Below, in pieces: positions 11,502 through 21,976 of a DNA stretch of 64,000 nt. Position 1 is the stretch's first letter. Each line of letters starts with the position of its first letter. Origin of the DNA: Phymatolithon calcareum (lineage: Eukaryota > Rhodophyta > Florideophyceae > Hapalidiales); the NCBI GenBank assembly GCA_977006965.1, contig OZ345381.1, forward strand, positions 1,054,001 through 1,118,000, written 5' to 3'. The position numbers and the translations under genes are program-made. The notes beneath the pieces are model-generated. The model had not been told where the DNA came from and made no database searches. It worked only from the letters and a program-made list of their open reading frames with translations.

Positions 11502-11527
11502 AGTGGTGAAGGGCGCCCTTCACCACT
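11502..11527. repeat. Perfect 26-bp palindrome
   Basis: The 26 bases read identically on both strands (left half AGTGGTGAAGGGC) with no spacer. It lies in unassigned sequence just upstream of a short reverse-transcriptase-like fragment. It could be a binding site for a dimeric protein or a palindromic insertion scar. Confidence 0.65.
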
Positions 11528-11578
11528 TTTTGGAGGTGTGCCGCATCAGCTGACTCCATACCTTCGAAATGATGGAAT

Positions 11579-11720
11579 GTGCAGCTGTATCCAGAAGAGG
11601 CGAAGGAGTCGAAGCTAGCCAGCATCCTGTGGGATGACCGCCACCGTACTACCGCCATCTTTTTCACCCTCGGGCATCGCCTTCACGTATATGCAGATGA
11701 CACGGAAGTGGTCCAAATGC
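11579..11720 (+). pseudogene. Possible LINE-type reverse transcriptase scrap (YADD box)
   Basis: A short open frame contains LGHRLHVYADDTEV, with the YADD at 11690-11701. This resembles the catalytic box of non-LTR retrotransposon reverse transcriptases, where a hydrophobic-H-x-YADDT-x-V pattern is usual. The expected downstream domains are not visible in the same frame, and the complementary strand also has an open frame of 109 codons (11796-12125). Either this is a very short relic or the motif is a coincidence. Confidence 0.35.
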
Positions 11721-12927
11721 TGTTCTTCTCACCCAACCGTAGAGTAGCTGCCACCGGCCGGTTTTCAGGTGCAAGCCCGCGTCCTCCACAGGAATCTACT
11801 GCACCTGTGCAAGATTGCACCCAAAGCGGACATTGGCGAACAAAACGCGGTCCACCGTGTCGGTGCGGGTGGTATTGACCAACGTCTTGAGCTCCCACAG
11901 ATGGTTTTGAAGCGGGAGCTTCGTTATGCGGAGGCATGCGCCGTCTCCGAGGAAAATGGTCTTGACACTGAAGAATTCCCCGCCCCAGTTGCTTCTGACG
12001 TACATGGCTGTGCTGCACGACCACGGTAAGAAACTGGTCGACGTCTTATAGAAGTTGATGCCCTCCTCGAGACTTTGATAGAGGATCGCTACAAGTAGCC
12101 TCGAGATGATCTTGCCAGAGAGCAATCATCACGAAACAGTCATGATGGTTCTGCTAGTCCTACGTCACCCACATATCGAGAGACTCGAGTGCATAGCGCA
12201 CATGGGTGATCGCATGACTCGCCAGCTACATATCTGGCTAGCGAGCAAAGCACGCGACACACTGTGCCACCCAGCCGACAGGCACATCAGCGCTCTAGCC
12301 TACAAATAGCTAGAGTTCCACTATTCCAATAAACCAAGAAACTAGTCTCTACAGGTTCCATTATCGAGAAGACTACTAGGCTAGTAGCCTTGTAGAATTA
12401 GTATGAGACCAGAAGATAGCCTGGCAAAATTCGAACCACGATAACGAAGGACTTTGGGTTTCCGCTTTCCTGTGTTGGCCAACTTCCAAAACGAGACAGT
12501 CCATGGATTTAGCTTGAAAGACTTTCCACTTTTCTCATTCAGTGAATTTTATGGTTAGTAAATATTATCACGTTTCGTTCCCCGTTTAGTGAATTTGTGT
12601 TTCAAAAGTGCTCGCTACTGGCCCATATTGCCGTCTATTTCACACATCGATTTGTACTGTATACGATGCAATTGATGCGCACTTTCTTTCTTTCTTGCGG
12701 AAAGATCGCTCACATTGAAGGTGAGCGTAAGAGAGATGTGTTGCGCTCTCAAAGTCAGCAAGGTAGTCCGGACTTGCTCTCGCCAATTGCGGCTTGCTTG
12801 AGATGCGATGCTTTACTCGCTGCGATGAGCGGTGCCTTATAAGCTATCCGATTTTCCAAACTACTGGCTGGGGGTTGCATTTCACACCCCACGAATACGG
12901 ACAATATCCTATCACTGCCAGGTCTAT
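11721..12927. other. Unassigned sequence
   Basis: Overlapping open frames occur on both strands between 11769 and 12125, but none contains a motif I can name. The remainder has no gene-like features. Confidence 0.3.
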
Positions 12928-13075
12928 TGGCTACCTCCATACGCACGTGCGAGTCAGTGACCCAACTTGGCGATCTCTCGCCCTCCTCCAGGGATGTCAT
13001 GTCTATCGTTGTCTGGTCTAACGGCTATCGCGATACGCACGCGCGAGTCAGTGACCTAACTTGGCGATCTTGGTG
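12928..13075 (+). repeat. Tandem repeat, two units of about 94 bases
   Basis: The stretch containing ATACGCACGTGCGAGTCAGT at about 12939 and its continuation ACCCAACTTGGCGATCT recurs about 94 bases downstream with a few substitutions. The unit lies directly upstream of the copia LTR but outside its target duplication, so it belongs to the DNA into which the copia element inserted. Confidence 0.6.
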
Positions 13076-13130
13076 CCTCCCATCCTGTGATAATTTCGAC
13101 TGTCGGATCTGTCCGTTATTAAGAGCTGAC

Positions 13131-13633
13131 TGTGGAACATCACGGTTTCAAGATTAATCTTGAGCCTGGCGCTGTGTCCAAGGACACGTGACCGCCACGA
13201 CTGACCGAACGTTACCACCTGTCGACGGACAGCAGAGGTACGTTCTCTTGCGCTCTTGCAAGGTCTCTGTTCTGCGCCTACAGGTATGAGGCACTCGAAG
13301 GAGTTTAGGACTTAGTCCTGCATGAATCACGTTTACTGTGACCTGATCTGTTGTGTTGGTTGTTCTTGGTTGTCTTCTCCTTCTCCCAATCTGCTACCGG
13401 CGAAGGGTATTTATACCCTTTCCTATCCGCGCAGAACATCCCAAAATATTGAGAGAACTTGCTGTCCTTGAACATCACAACACAAACACTAAACGTAGAT
13501 TACTGAATTGCACTCCAAGAAATAGAATTATTTCTTGCGCTGTAATCATTGGATTCCTACTCTTGTTCTCTTCCAGCATCTCACATAATTCGACACGACA
13601 TTAAATTCGAGGACAAAGAAGATTAGTTCGACA
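13131..13633 (-). repeat. Copia 3' LTR (503 bp)
   Basis: This is the 3' LTR for the minus-oriented element. It matches 21469-21971 with about six differences that I could see, five of them in the first 65 bases (plus-strand order). It begins TGTGGAAC and ends TTCGACA on the plus strand. It contains a short palindrome TCAAGATTAATCTTGA at about 13149. Confidence 0.92.
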
Positions 13634-13766
13634 CTCCAGAGTTTTCTTTTTTGTCCGAGATGTTAATTTCGCCATTCTTGGTGTCAAGCTCAATTGGTTT
13701 CACTTCCGTCTTATCCCTGGCAACCCATGACTCAAGTTTTGGGTTGAACATGTTTGTGGCTATGAT

Positions 13767-15833
13767 CAAAGCATTGGAAAAAATAATTGCTATTGTAATT
13801 ATTTAAATTATTGTTCCAATAATTTATTCCTGAGTCGCGCATATTTATTGTATTTATTGAGATCTTCGTGGTTACGACAATTATTTTATTTATTTGAAAG
13901 CATTATTTACTCGAGAACGCTCGACTAAGTCTACGTTTCTGGGGGAGAATGACAGCATTTTGGCCCGACGATTATATTGTTTATTTGGGCCCGATGGTAT
14001 TCTTGAACAGTAAAGTGACATGTTAGTCATCGATAGCACATGACGAGTCGGCTGCGGACTCCTCATTTAGGATTATGAAAACCATGGCAATCAACACAGT
14101 ACAACGGGAACTGCGTACCAGGCGAGCACCGTTTGGTAGCACCCAAGATGCCGCGAGTTTTCGGTAAGCATGTTCGCGATGAGTTTTTCACACAGTCGGA
14201 TCCCAACTCCGCTGTGTGGACTTGCAAATGTGGAACGCGACGGAAAGATTCTGGACGGGGCTACACCAATTTTGTGAGTCACGTTCAATCCGAGCATCCA
14301 AGCGACTTAAACGTTTTATGCGCTGAGAAAGAGTCGAGCACAAATACCTTACGAGTTTCGAAACCTATCTCTCTGTTTTATCCTCGCAAAACGTTGCATG
14401 CCCACGGCTGGCTAGAGTTTATCGTCAAAGGCCTGCTGCCGTTTACTGTCGCCGAGAACCCTATTTACACTGCCGCTTGTCGATTTGATTCCATGAGCTA
14501 CAAGACCGTCATGAAGTTCCTCGGTGGCCTCACGAAACACGTCGAATCGGAAATCTCACGTCGTCTTCCGTCGAACTTTGCTCTCGTTTTTGACGGTTGG
14601 ACCGCTGATAATACTCACTATGTTGCGATATTCGCTACCTTTCCGGCTAATACGAAACACGGATACGAGAAGTTTTTGTTGGGGTTTTCTCCTTTCGAAG
14701 ACGAAGAAGGACAGAGCGCGGCTAATCACTTCGAATATCTCAAGTTCGTACTAAGTGTGTTTGGAAAATCGCTATCAAATGTTGTTGCACTCATCGGCGA
14801 CAACTGTTCGACGAACAAATTACTGGCGGACTTATGTGGTGTACATTTTGTTGGTTGTGCGAGCCACCGTTTTAATTTGGCCATGAAGGACAGGATACGC
14901 GAACATCAACCCATTATTGAGAACATCAGGGCAATCATGCATAAGCTATCGTACCCTATACCGGCCGCAGAACTCCGCAACTTTACGCACTTACGTGCCT
15001 ACCGGAGCAATGTGACGCGATGGTCATCGACAGCACATATGCTCAAGCGCTACATGGCTATCAAGGAGCTTCTACCCTTGCTGAATATTGACGAGATCGA
15101 TGCTCTAACGTTAAGCACACGCCAAAACCGAAAAGTGGAGTCGCTATGCGAGGAGTTCTCTTCATTCGATTCAATTACCAAGGCTCTCCAAAATGATGAC
15201 ATATCGATGGCGGACGCCCGGGTATTATTCGATACGGTGATAGAAGAGTTTCCACAACTTTCTGTCCGCTTGGGCTCGATGGCGGCAATCATCCATCACC
15301 CTGAATTCGAGTCCGGAATTGTCAAAATTATGGAGAAACGCGTTTCTGCGATGTCACCGGCTGAGCTGTTTGCTACCGAGAAATTGAAGAGTGCTATCTG
15401 TGCTGTGCGTTTGACTGTTGATGAACGCTCACTATCGCTAGCCGAGCGCGCATTGAAGCGTCGCAAAAGCGTTCTTTCCTATGATTCTGAGTACATGGAC
15501 TTGCGATTCATTGTACCGACGTCGAATATGTGCGAGAGGTTTTTCTCTATCGCTGGTTACGCGTTGGATGACAGAAGAAGAAGCGTTATTCCTGCAAATT
15601 TCGAGAAGCAGATGTTCCTTCATGCTAACTCGGATGTGTGGGGAATCGAAGACGTCAATGCTATCGCGACAGAAAGCAGCTAGATGGATCCAATAATTGG
15701 GAATAACCAGTTATTTATTCCTCACTGAACTTAAATACAATAATTTATTCCTTCTGCGCTCAACAGTCTTGATATTTATTCTCGACACTGCGCGAGAAAA
15801 GAAGAAAAATAAATAAATAATTCCAATGCTCTG
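13767..15833 (+). mobile_element. Complete hAT transposon, 2067 bp, inserted in the copia pol gene
   Basis: Terminal inverted repeats CA(A/G)AGCATTGGAA mark both ends (13767 and, inverted, 15833). The 8-base target duplication GCTATGAT (13759-13766) and GCTATAAT (15834-15841) differs at one position; 8 bases is the hAT signature. If the element and one duplication copy are removed, the minus-strand copia frame reads continuously from RNase H into its C-terminal tail. This shows that the hAT arrived after the copia element. A single intact transposase gene fills the interior. Confidence 0.92.
14148..15683 (+). CDS. hAT-family transposase, intact (511 aa)
   Basis: Predicted cut-and-paste DNA transposase of the hAT superfamily. 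The frame is open further upstream, but the first ATG is at 14148. Domains in order: an N-terminal BED-type zinc finger (about residues 20-50, CKC then HVQSEHP), the RNase H-like catalytic core (FDGWTADNTHYVAIFA, IGDNCSTNK and the GCASHRFNLA motif), and the C-terminal hATC dimerisation region (CERFFSIAGYALDDRR). The length is at the short end for the superfamily but all regions are present and there is no stop or frameshift. It lies in a complete element with TIRs and target duplications, so it may have been active recently. Confidence 0.9.
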   Translation: MPRVFGKHVRDEFFTQSDPNSAVWTCKCGTRRKDSGRGYTNFVSHVQSEHPSDLNVLCAEKESSTNTLRVSKPISLFYPRKTLHAHGWLEFIVKGLLPFTVAENPIYTAACRFDSMSYKTVMKFLGGLTKHVESEISRRLPSNFALVFDGWTADNTHYVAIFATFPANTKHGYEKFLLGFSPFEDEEGQSAANHFEYLKFVLSVFGKSLSNVVALIGDNCSTNKLLADLCGVHFVGCASHRFNLAMKDRIREHQPIIENIRAIMHKLSYPIPAAELRNFTHLRAYRSNVTRWSSTAHMLKRYMAIKELLPLLNIDEIDALTLSTRQNRKVESLCEEFSSFDSITKALQNDDISMADARVLFDTVIEEFPQLSVRLGSMAAIIHHPEFESGIVKIMEKRVSAMSPAELFATEKLKSAICAVRLTVDERSLSLAERALKRRKSVLSYDSEYMDLRFIVPTSNMCERFFSIAGYALDDRRRSVIPANFEKQMFLHANSDVWGIEDVNAIATESS

Positions 15834-15841
15834 GCTATAAT

Positions 15842-18800
15842 ATCAGCCAAAGTTACACTTTGCTTATTGTGCTTTGTCAAATCATCAGCCGGATTTGAGG
15901 TACCTGAAAGTCAAACAAAATCTGTAATTTCCCTCTTCTCGTACGCCTCTCTGATAATACTCAGATCAATGAGTAGACGGCGCTCAGTTGTCTGTCCAAG
16001 TGTAACTGAAAGGCAGAACAGAGATTTCGAGTCAGTTACCAGGGTAAGATTGACAGACAAGCGTCCAGTGAGGCGGTGCACACTGTCTCGAATCGTGAAT
16101 CCGAGGTCGAACCCATCAACTAGAGCAAACAAATCAGCCGCAAGCACACTTTTAGCTACACGCTTGCTTTTCACTGAGACCTAGTGAACGATGTTGCAAT
16201 CACCACTTTCCGGATTCCTCAACATGACAATGATTCCCAGTTGCGATGATTTGTCCCGAATGATTCCAAATGCTGCATCGATGCACACAAACACTTCACA
16301 CGTTTCCGGTGGAATGTAGACAAATGTCAGACCGAAATGAGATGGTCCTGAAATTATCGCTTGCTCCAACTGTTGCAACACCTTCATTGACTCTTTGGGT
16401 TCCTTCTCGTGGACAGATTTCCTAATTTGAGACAGAACATCAACAAACACCAAAACATCGGGCATGCCGCATATGCATATTTCTGTCGAATGGTTTGAAA
16501 GTCATCAAACGTATAGACTTCGTTCTTCTTCACCTTCTGTATCTTTGATACATACTCGAGCTGATCAAATCGGAAACCGTTTTCCGTCTTTGTCATGTCG
16601 ACTCCATTGAATCTTGTAGATGATGAACCGATACATTTCCTACCACTGTTGGGAAATGACTTAGAGTTTTCTTCTTCTTCTTCCAAGAAAGTTTCAGTGC
16701 CAGTAAATAGTGTGTCATCCACATGCAGTCCTATAATACCTGACACCAGCCCAGTGATGCAACCATCTTCCATCGCGTATAGCAGACACGGGTCCATAGG
16801 TGTTTGCTTCATTCCCAGATTAACCTGATGGTAATTTAGGTATGTTTTAAACCAGTGCATAGGGGTCTCCGGCATACCATAAAGGGCAAGGATTACTTTC
16901 AAGACAATTCCTTTCATGTTCAATTCCTTAGGAAGCTCCACAAAGATTGGACGTCGCAGCTCTGTTCTGGACATTACGAAAGCCTTCTTGATATCACGTG
17001 CGTAGAGATCAAACCGATTGGATGCAGCCATGGAAATGAGAAATCGAAGTGACATTCGACGAATTGTAGGAACCGCTGTAAACAATGCGTGGTCTTTGTC
17101 GTTGTATGCTGCCACACAAAGACGAGAACGCTTTTCACCACTTGGCTTAATCTTATTCACGAAGATTGACTTGTAAATTCTTTTCTCTTTTGCCTCTTCC
17201 CAATCTGCGATTTCAAAAGTTCCCGATGACCAGAGAAAATCGAATTCCTCACATTGAGCGAGAGAGAAATCTTCAAGGAACTTCTTTTCGAGACTTAATC
17301 CTGAGACTTCATCTCTTTCGACAGAAGGATCATTTGCATTTCCCACATCTCCGTACGAAACGAGTACTTGCGATTTGTCAGGATTGTCTTCATAAAAGAT
17401 TCGCACGTTGTGTATCGCGAAACTGATGATCTTTCCACTTGGTAGGACAACATCCACTTCGTTGTCGTGTACCTTTTTCATCTTATACTTAACCCAGCCT
17501 TTCTTTTCACGAAACACCAGAACTTCCGAGCCAGGAAGAAGACATCGAAGACGTTCAATCTCTTGTACGTTCGAGGCGTGAATACGACGCATACTGCCTC
17601 GTGTAACCCTTCTTTCCTGCATCTTCTCTGCCACGCGGATGCATTCGGAGATGATGCGTGCACGTGTCGCCATATCACCACGAGCTCCAATTCCGGGTAG
17701 TTTTGGGTACACTCCAAAAACCTTTGTTGTCGAAGATATTCCTGTAGGGCTGTTAGGAACATCGTTGATTGCACGGAATGTGAGAAAGAGCCTGTATTCC
17801 TTTCGTATGCCTGGTATGTCGATCTTCAGCTTGTAGTAAATCGAACGAAGAGCTTTGTGCATTCTTTCCACAGTACCAATCCGTTCATGGACTTCAGTTG
17901 GGGCGCACTTTAAAATAATTCCAAGGTCAGATGCGGCTGCTTGGAACTCTTGCCCAGTTAAATTTGAGCTGCGACATGAATCAAGTAATCCGGAGCTCCA
18001 GCGTATAGGTCGATCCAGCAACGTCTAAGCGCTTCCCAAGCATCCTTACTTGTCATCCTTCTAATAAACCGACCTTGCTGGAATCCAGTGCCCTTGCAAA
18101 TAACATGAAGCACGATACCTTCACTGAGATGCATAGCATGTAGCTCAAGAGTGTTGTTAAATTTTCCTGTACATTAGTCTTTGATAGAAAATAAGAATCG
18201 CTTAGGCTTTGCCCTTCCGAATTGGCATGCTTTGCAGTACTTGACGAGTTCTTTGATCTGGCTCCTTGTCTCGCGTGGAACATTCATCAAGTCAGCTGTT
18301 TCGATCACTTTCATTTGTTACTCCACTGACGGATGTCCCAATTGTCTATGCATTGCTCGGAGCTGTTTCTCAGAGAAGTAGGTGTGTGTAAAAAGACACA
18401 AACTGAAGATAATTTCGCATAGTAACTCGCTCACTGTACCCGTCCTTGGGTCTTTCCGATACCATGTAATATGATTGATAATTCGATCCGAGCTCATCCA
18501 GGTCTTTGCGGCAAAGAATCACTGGCGTACTCCCAGGTACAAAACGCACATTTACGGTGTACAACTTATCCCCGAAGTAGAAATGGAACAGCAGTGTTCC
18601 AAGTGTGTGCACATGGGCACGAAGTCCACCGATTTGCCTGTTTCCATTGTTGTAGTTTGGTTCAATGTGTATTACGCTTGCCGATTGTGCTGCAACAACA
18701 AGTTGATCTCTGATTGTGGACAATTTTGATGATACAGTGTCGATCAAAGCACCATCGAGTTGCAATGCATTGGGGTTGAGTTTGATTCCCATTGCAGATA

Positions 18801-20530
18801 TAGAGCGCGAAGTTTTCACATGAAATGAGAATGCCATATTTGCAACTGCATCATCATCATCATCTCTGTCAGACGACGATACTTCTTCTTCAGAGCTTTC
18901 CTCCTCAACACCAGCTCCAATGAAAACTTTTGTCATGCGTGCTAAAAGAGCCTGGCCTGCCACTTTGTGCTTAGATGAGTGACATCCTGACTTCCCACAT
19001 ATGATGCAGATGTGCTTCGGAACACTCCGCCTCCGGAAATTGGATCAATGTCCATTTTTTCCCGTTTCCATAACCTTTCACGCGTTGCTTCCTATCTCTC
19101 CACTGTCTCGAGCTGTTACGAAGAGATCGATCAACGTAAAGCGCCAAGGCATCAGAGTCTTCACTTGAGGTTTCATCAAAATTCACTGTTACTTTGTAGG
19201 CTGAAGAACTGGATTTCGAACGAATTTCCATTCTGTCTGCCTCAAGTGCACATGATCTTAGCACAGCTTTTAGTTCTTGTAGTTCCCCTGGGGGATTCTG
19301 ACGCACAACTTTGAAAACTTCAATTTCCTTCACAGCTGAAACAAGTTTTCCAATGACGATATCATCTGTTCCTGGTACAGTTCGCATGTCCGCAAGATCT
19401 GTGATTTGATCAAACAAGTCGTTTAGACAATCATCATTGCTTATTGACCCCTTTTTCACAGCTCTTGCCTGTCTGATGAATGCAAACGAAAGTTCGTTCC
19501 AAATTTCATCATTTACTCGTCTTGCCCGCTTGCTCAAAAATTGAGCTTCAAGCATGTCCACAGCTGGATCTGGGTTCGCAGCCTGATTTTTGATGTGCTT
19601 CATAAAGTGCACCTGTGCAGTTCCACTCAAGAAACAATTTTGCATCACGCCCAAAATAGTATCCGTGTCCGCCGTGTCGACATTTGAAAGTAAACATGCA
19701 TCCATAAAAGATGAGTTAGAGACAACGCAAGGGTTCCTTCGGATTCCACGAGTATCGCATTTCTTTCGGGAACAGCTTAGACACTTCAGAGGGTCTACCG
19801 CCTCCATTCCGTGATAACTCATTCGAAGTGGAGCTTGTATGCATGCCTTTAGTCTGGTTAACATGAGTTTGGCCCTTACTTTCACGTTTAGGACCAGCAT
19901 CTGCACGTGAATCAGTGCTAGAATCATTCTCGTCTTCCATGTTTGTTTCATCGGGTGGACGATCTTTTCGAGACATTTTCACATAGCCAGATAATGCCTT
20001 AAAAATGGGATAACCTGCCTCCTTGTGCAAAATTGCGCCATTTGCAAGTAGAACATTCCTCAAACTAGTCGCCGTTGGTTTCGTGAGTAGTTTGAAACGT
20101 GAAGCTTCCCATAAATAGAAGTCTTCCACGAATGTTTGGCCAATATTCTCATAGTGTCCAGCCTCATAATGATATAGAGCCGATTCTCCAAATTCGCGAA
20201 GATTTTTCTGGTTGCGAACATACGGATTGATGAGAGTATTGTAGATAGCCTCAGGGTCGAACTCAACTTCGAGTTGATCATTCCTTGCCATCCTCTCTTC
20301 GTTAGATATATTATCCTCTTCTTCACCGTCTTCATCTCCATGTTCATTCTCTTCCTCTTCTACAGCAGTGTTTCCTTTGGTCCTCAGTTCCTCCAGTTTC
20401 TCAAACATTTTGGTGAACAATAAATCATGGTTTTGCATGGTTTTTCCGTGTGCTTCTAGCCTTTCATCAATCTTCTTCTCAATTGCCCTTATCATCTCCA
20501 ACAAAATCTGGTTGCCATCTTGCTCTATTG
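15842..20530 (-). pseudogene. Copia gag-pol remnant, frameshifted
   Basis: Read 3' to 5' on the plus strand: gag (20530 to about 19045, two frames), an atypical zinc knuckle (CIICGKSGCHSSKH, about 19010), protease-like region (about 18960-18370, where the expected Asp-Thr/Ser-Gly reads IDTV), integrase HHCC and core (about 18360-17850, starting MHRQLGHPS), reverse transcriptase (LHVDDT in place of the usual YVDD, about 16710) and RNase H with LVTDSKSL at about 16050. At least four frame changes and several stops separate these parts, so it cannot make a full polyprotein. The pol tail continues on the other side of the hAT insertion at 13758-13634. The gag start probably lies beyond the pogo-like insertion, at about 21397. 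Confidence 0.9.
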
Positions 20531-21378
20531 CAGGAGGGGGTCGCTGAATAGTGCCGAATTTATTTGTGCTACATCCCTATTAGTGCTACCCCTTACGCAT
20601 GGGTACAGCTATCATATGATCCAGCTGCCCGCCGGTTTTCTCAGCTGTGGACCATGATGACCAACAAAAAGGGCACACGAACACGGCTCAATCTACACCA
20701 CAAGCTGGAGGCGCTTAGAGATGTTGGGTCAAGTCATGCTGTTTGCCACTTGCGAAAAGCGCGAGTGTTAGCTCTGTTCATGGACGCATGAGAAACTTTA
20801 TGCGTGTCGAAGACACAAAACTTGTATTGGAAATGCTCGAAAAACTGCGCATTATTGTGAATGAAGATGATGTACTCATTTATGAAGTGGACAAGGATGT
20901 ACGCGAGGATGACGTGGAAAAATGGCTGCAGATTGAGGACGGTAACGAAGTTGCAGAAGCGCTGATATCGGACATTGCGGACGAAATTGATGAAACTGAG
21001 TTCAACAGTTTTCGTGTAGCTTCACCGGATGCTACTGTGACAAATGATACTGACGATGAGGACGAGGTTCAAGAAGTCGCAGCTGCAATGCCAACGCTTT
21101 CTGATATCTATGCCCTGTTTCCCCGTGTGCAAAATGCTGCATGCCTATGTAATCTGCTGGATGCGAGCAGCCACCTTCAACGCGCACTGAACATCTTTCA
21201 CACAGCAAGACGTGATCAGAATCGTAGGGCACAGCGCCAGATCCTCGTAACGGGGATGTTACAGAAGTAAACAAAGGGCTTCTTATCGTCGGCACCCCAT
21301 AGATTTTGCAGAGTGTTATATCCCAATAGTGCGTGTGATATCAGTTTGGCACGGGGTAGCACTATTCGAAGCCCCCTG
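20531..21378 (+). mobile_element. Internally deleted pogo/Tigger-like element inside copia gag
   Basis: The ends carry imperfect inverted repeats beginning CAGG-GGG and sharing GAATAGTGC (left at 20531, right ending 21378). TA follows the right end (21379-21380); the left flank is TG, a possible mutated TA. The plus strand holds a short N-terminal fragment with a psq-type helix-turn-helix (about 20660-20720, LNLHHKLEALRDV) joined directly to an acidic C-terminal tail (about 20800-21270, DVEKWLQIEDGNEV and many Asp/Glu), as in Tigger transposases. The DDE core is missing. Removing the element restores the copia gag frame, so the insertion post-dates the copia element. Confidence 0.75.
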
Positions 21379-21468
21379 TACTGCATCATTTTCATTTCTC
21401 CACATAGTTTAAATAAACAATCTTCAAACTTGATTCCAATACCAACGCGCTCAGTAATAACTGATCAG

Positions 21469-21971
21469 TGTGGAACGTCACGGTTTGAACATTAATCTTG
21501 AGCCCGGCGCTGTGTCGAAGGACACGTGACCGCCACGACTGACCGAACGTTACCACCTGTCGACGGACAGCAGAGGTACGTTCTCTTGCGCTCTTGCAAG
21601 GTCTCTGTTCTGCGCCTACAGGTATGAGGCACTCGAAGGAGTTTAGGACTTAGTCCTGCATGAATCACGTTTACTGTGACCTGATCTGTTGTGTTGGTTG
21701 TTCTTGGTTGTCTTCTCCTTCTCCCAATCTGCTACCGGCGAAGGGTATTTATACCCTTTCCTATCCGCGCAGAACATCCCAAAATATTGAGAGAACTTGC
21801 TGTTCTTGAACATCACAACACAAACACTAAACGTAGATTACTGAATTGCACTCCAAGAAATAGAATTATTTCTTGCGCTGTAATCATTGGATTCCTACTC
21901 TTGTTCTCTTCCAGCATCTCACATAATTCGACACGACATTAAATTCGAGGACAAAGAAGATTAGTTCGACA
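21469..21971 (-). repeat. Copia 5' LTR (503 bp)
   Basis: This is the 5' LTR for the minus-oriented element. TG...CA ends and the perfect target duplication CTGAC directly outside at 21972-21976 confirm the boundary. It would carry the promoter for the element's minus-strand transcript. About 20 bases inside it, the minus strand reads TTGGTATTGGAATC, which only loosely resembles the initiator-tRNA primer site common in copia elements. Confidence 0.92.
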
Positions 21972-21976
21972 CTGAC

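Larger units (their letters stand above)
13131..21971 (-). mobile_element. Ty1/copia-type LTR retrotransposon (minus orientation), interrupted by a hAT and a pogo-like element
   Basis: Two 503-base direct LTRs (13131-13633 and 21469-21971), both TG...CA, bound the element. Perfect 5-base target duplications CTGAC lie outside at 13126-13130 and 21972-21976. Inside, the minus strand encodes gag, a CCHC-like knuckle, protease-like region, integrase, reverse transcriptase and RNase H in copia order (integrase before RT), with several frame changes. Two DNA transposons are nested within: a hAT near the 3' end and a pogo-like element near the gag start. Without these insertions the element would be about 5.9 kb, a normal copia size. 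A purine-rich run (AAAAAAGAAAAC) precedes the 3' LTR on the minus strand. Confidence 0.93.

Noticed and set aside
11796-12125. A 109-codon minus-strand frame with protein-like composition
   Set aside because: No family is recognised and the opposite strand is also open, so coding strand cannot be decided.
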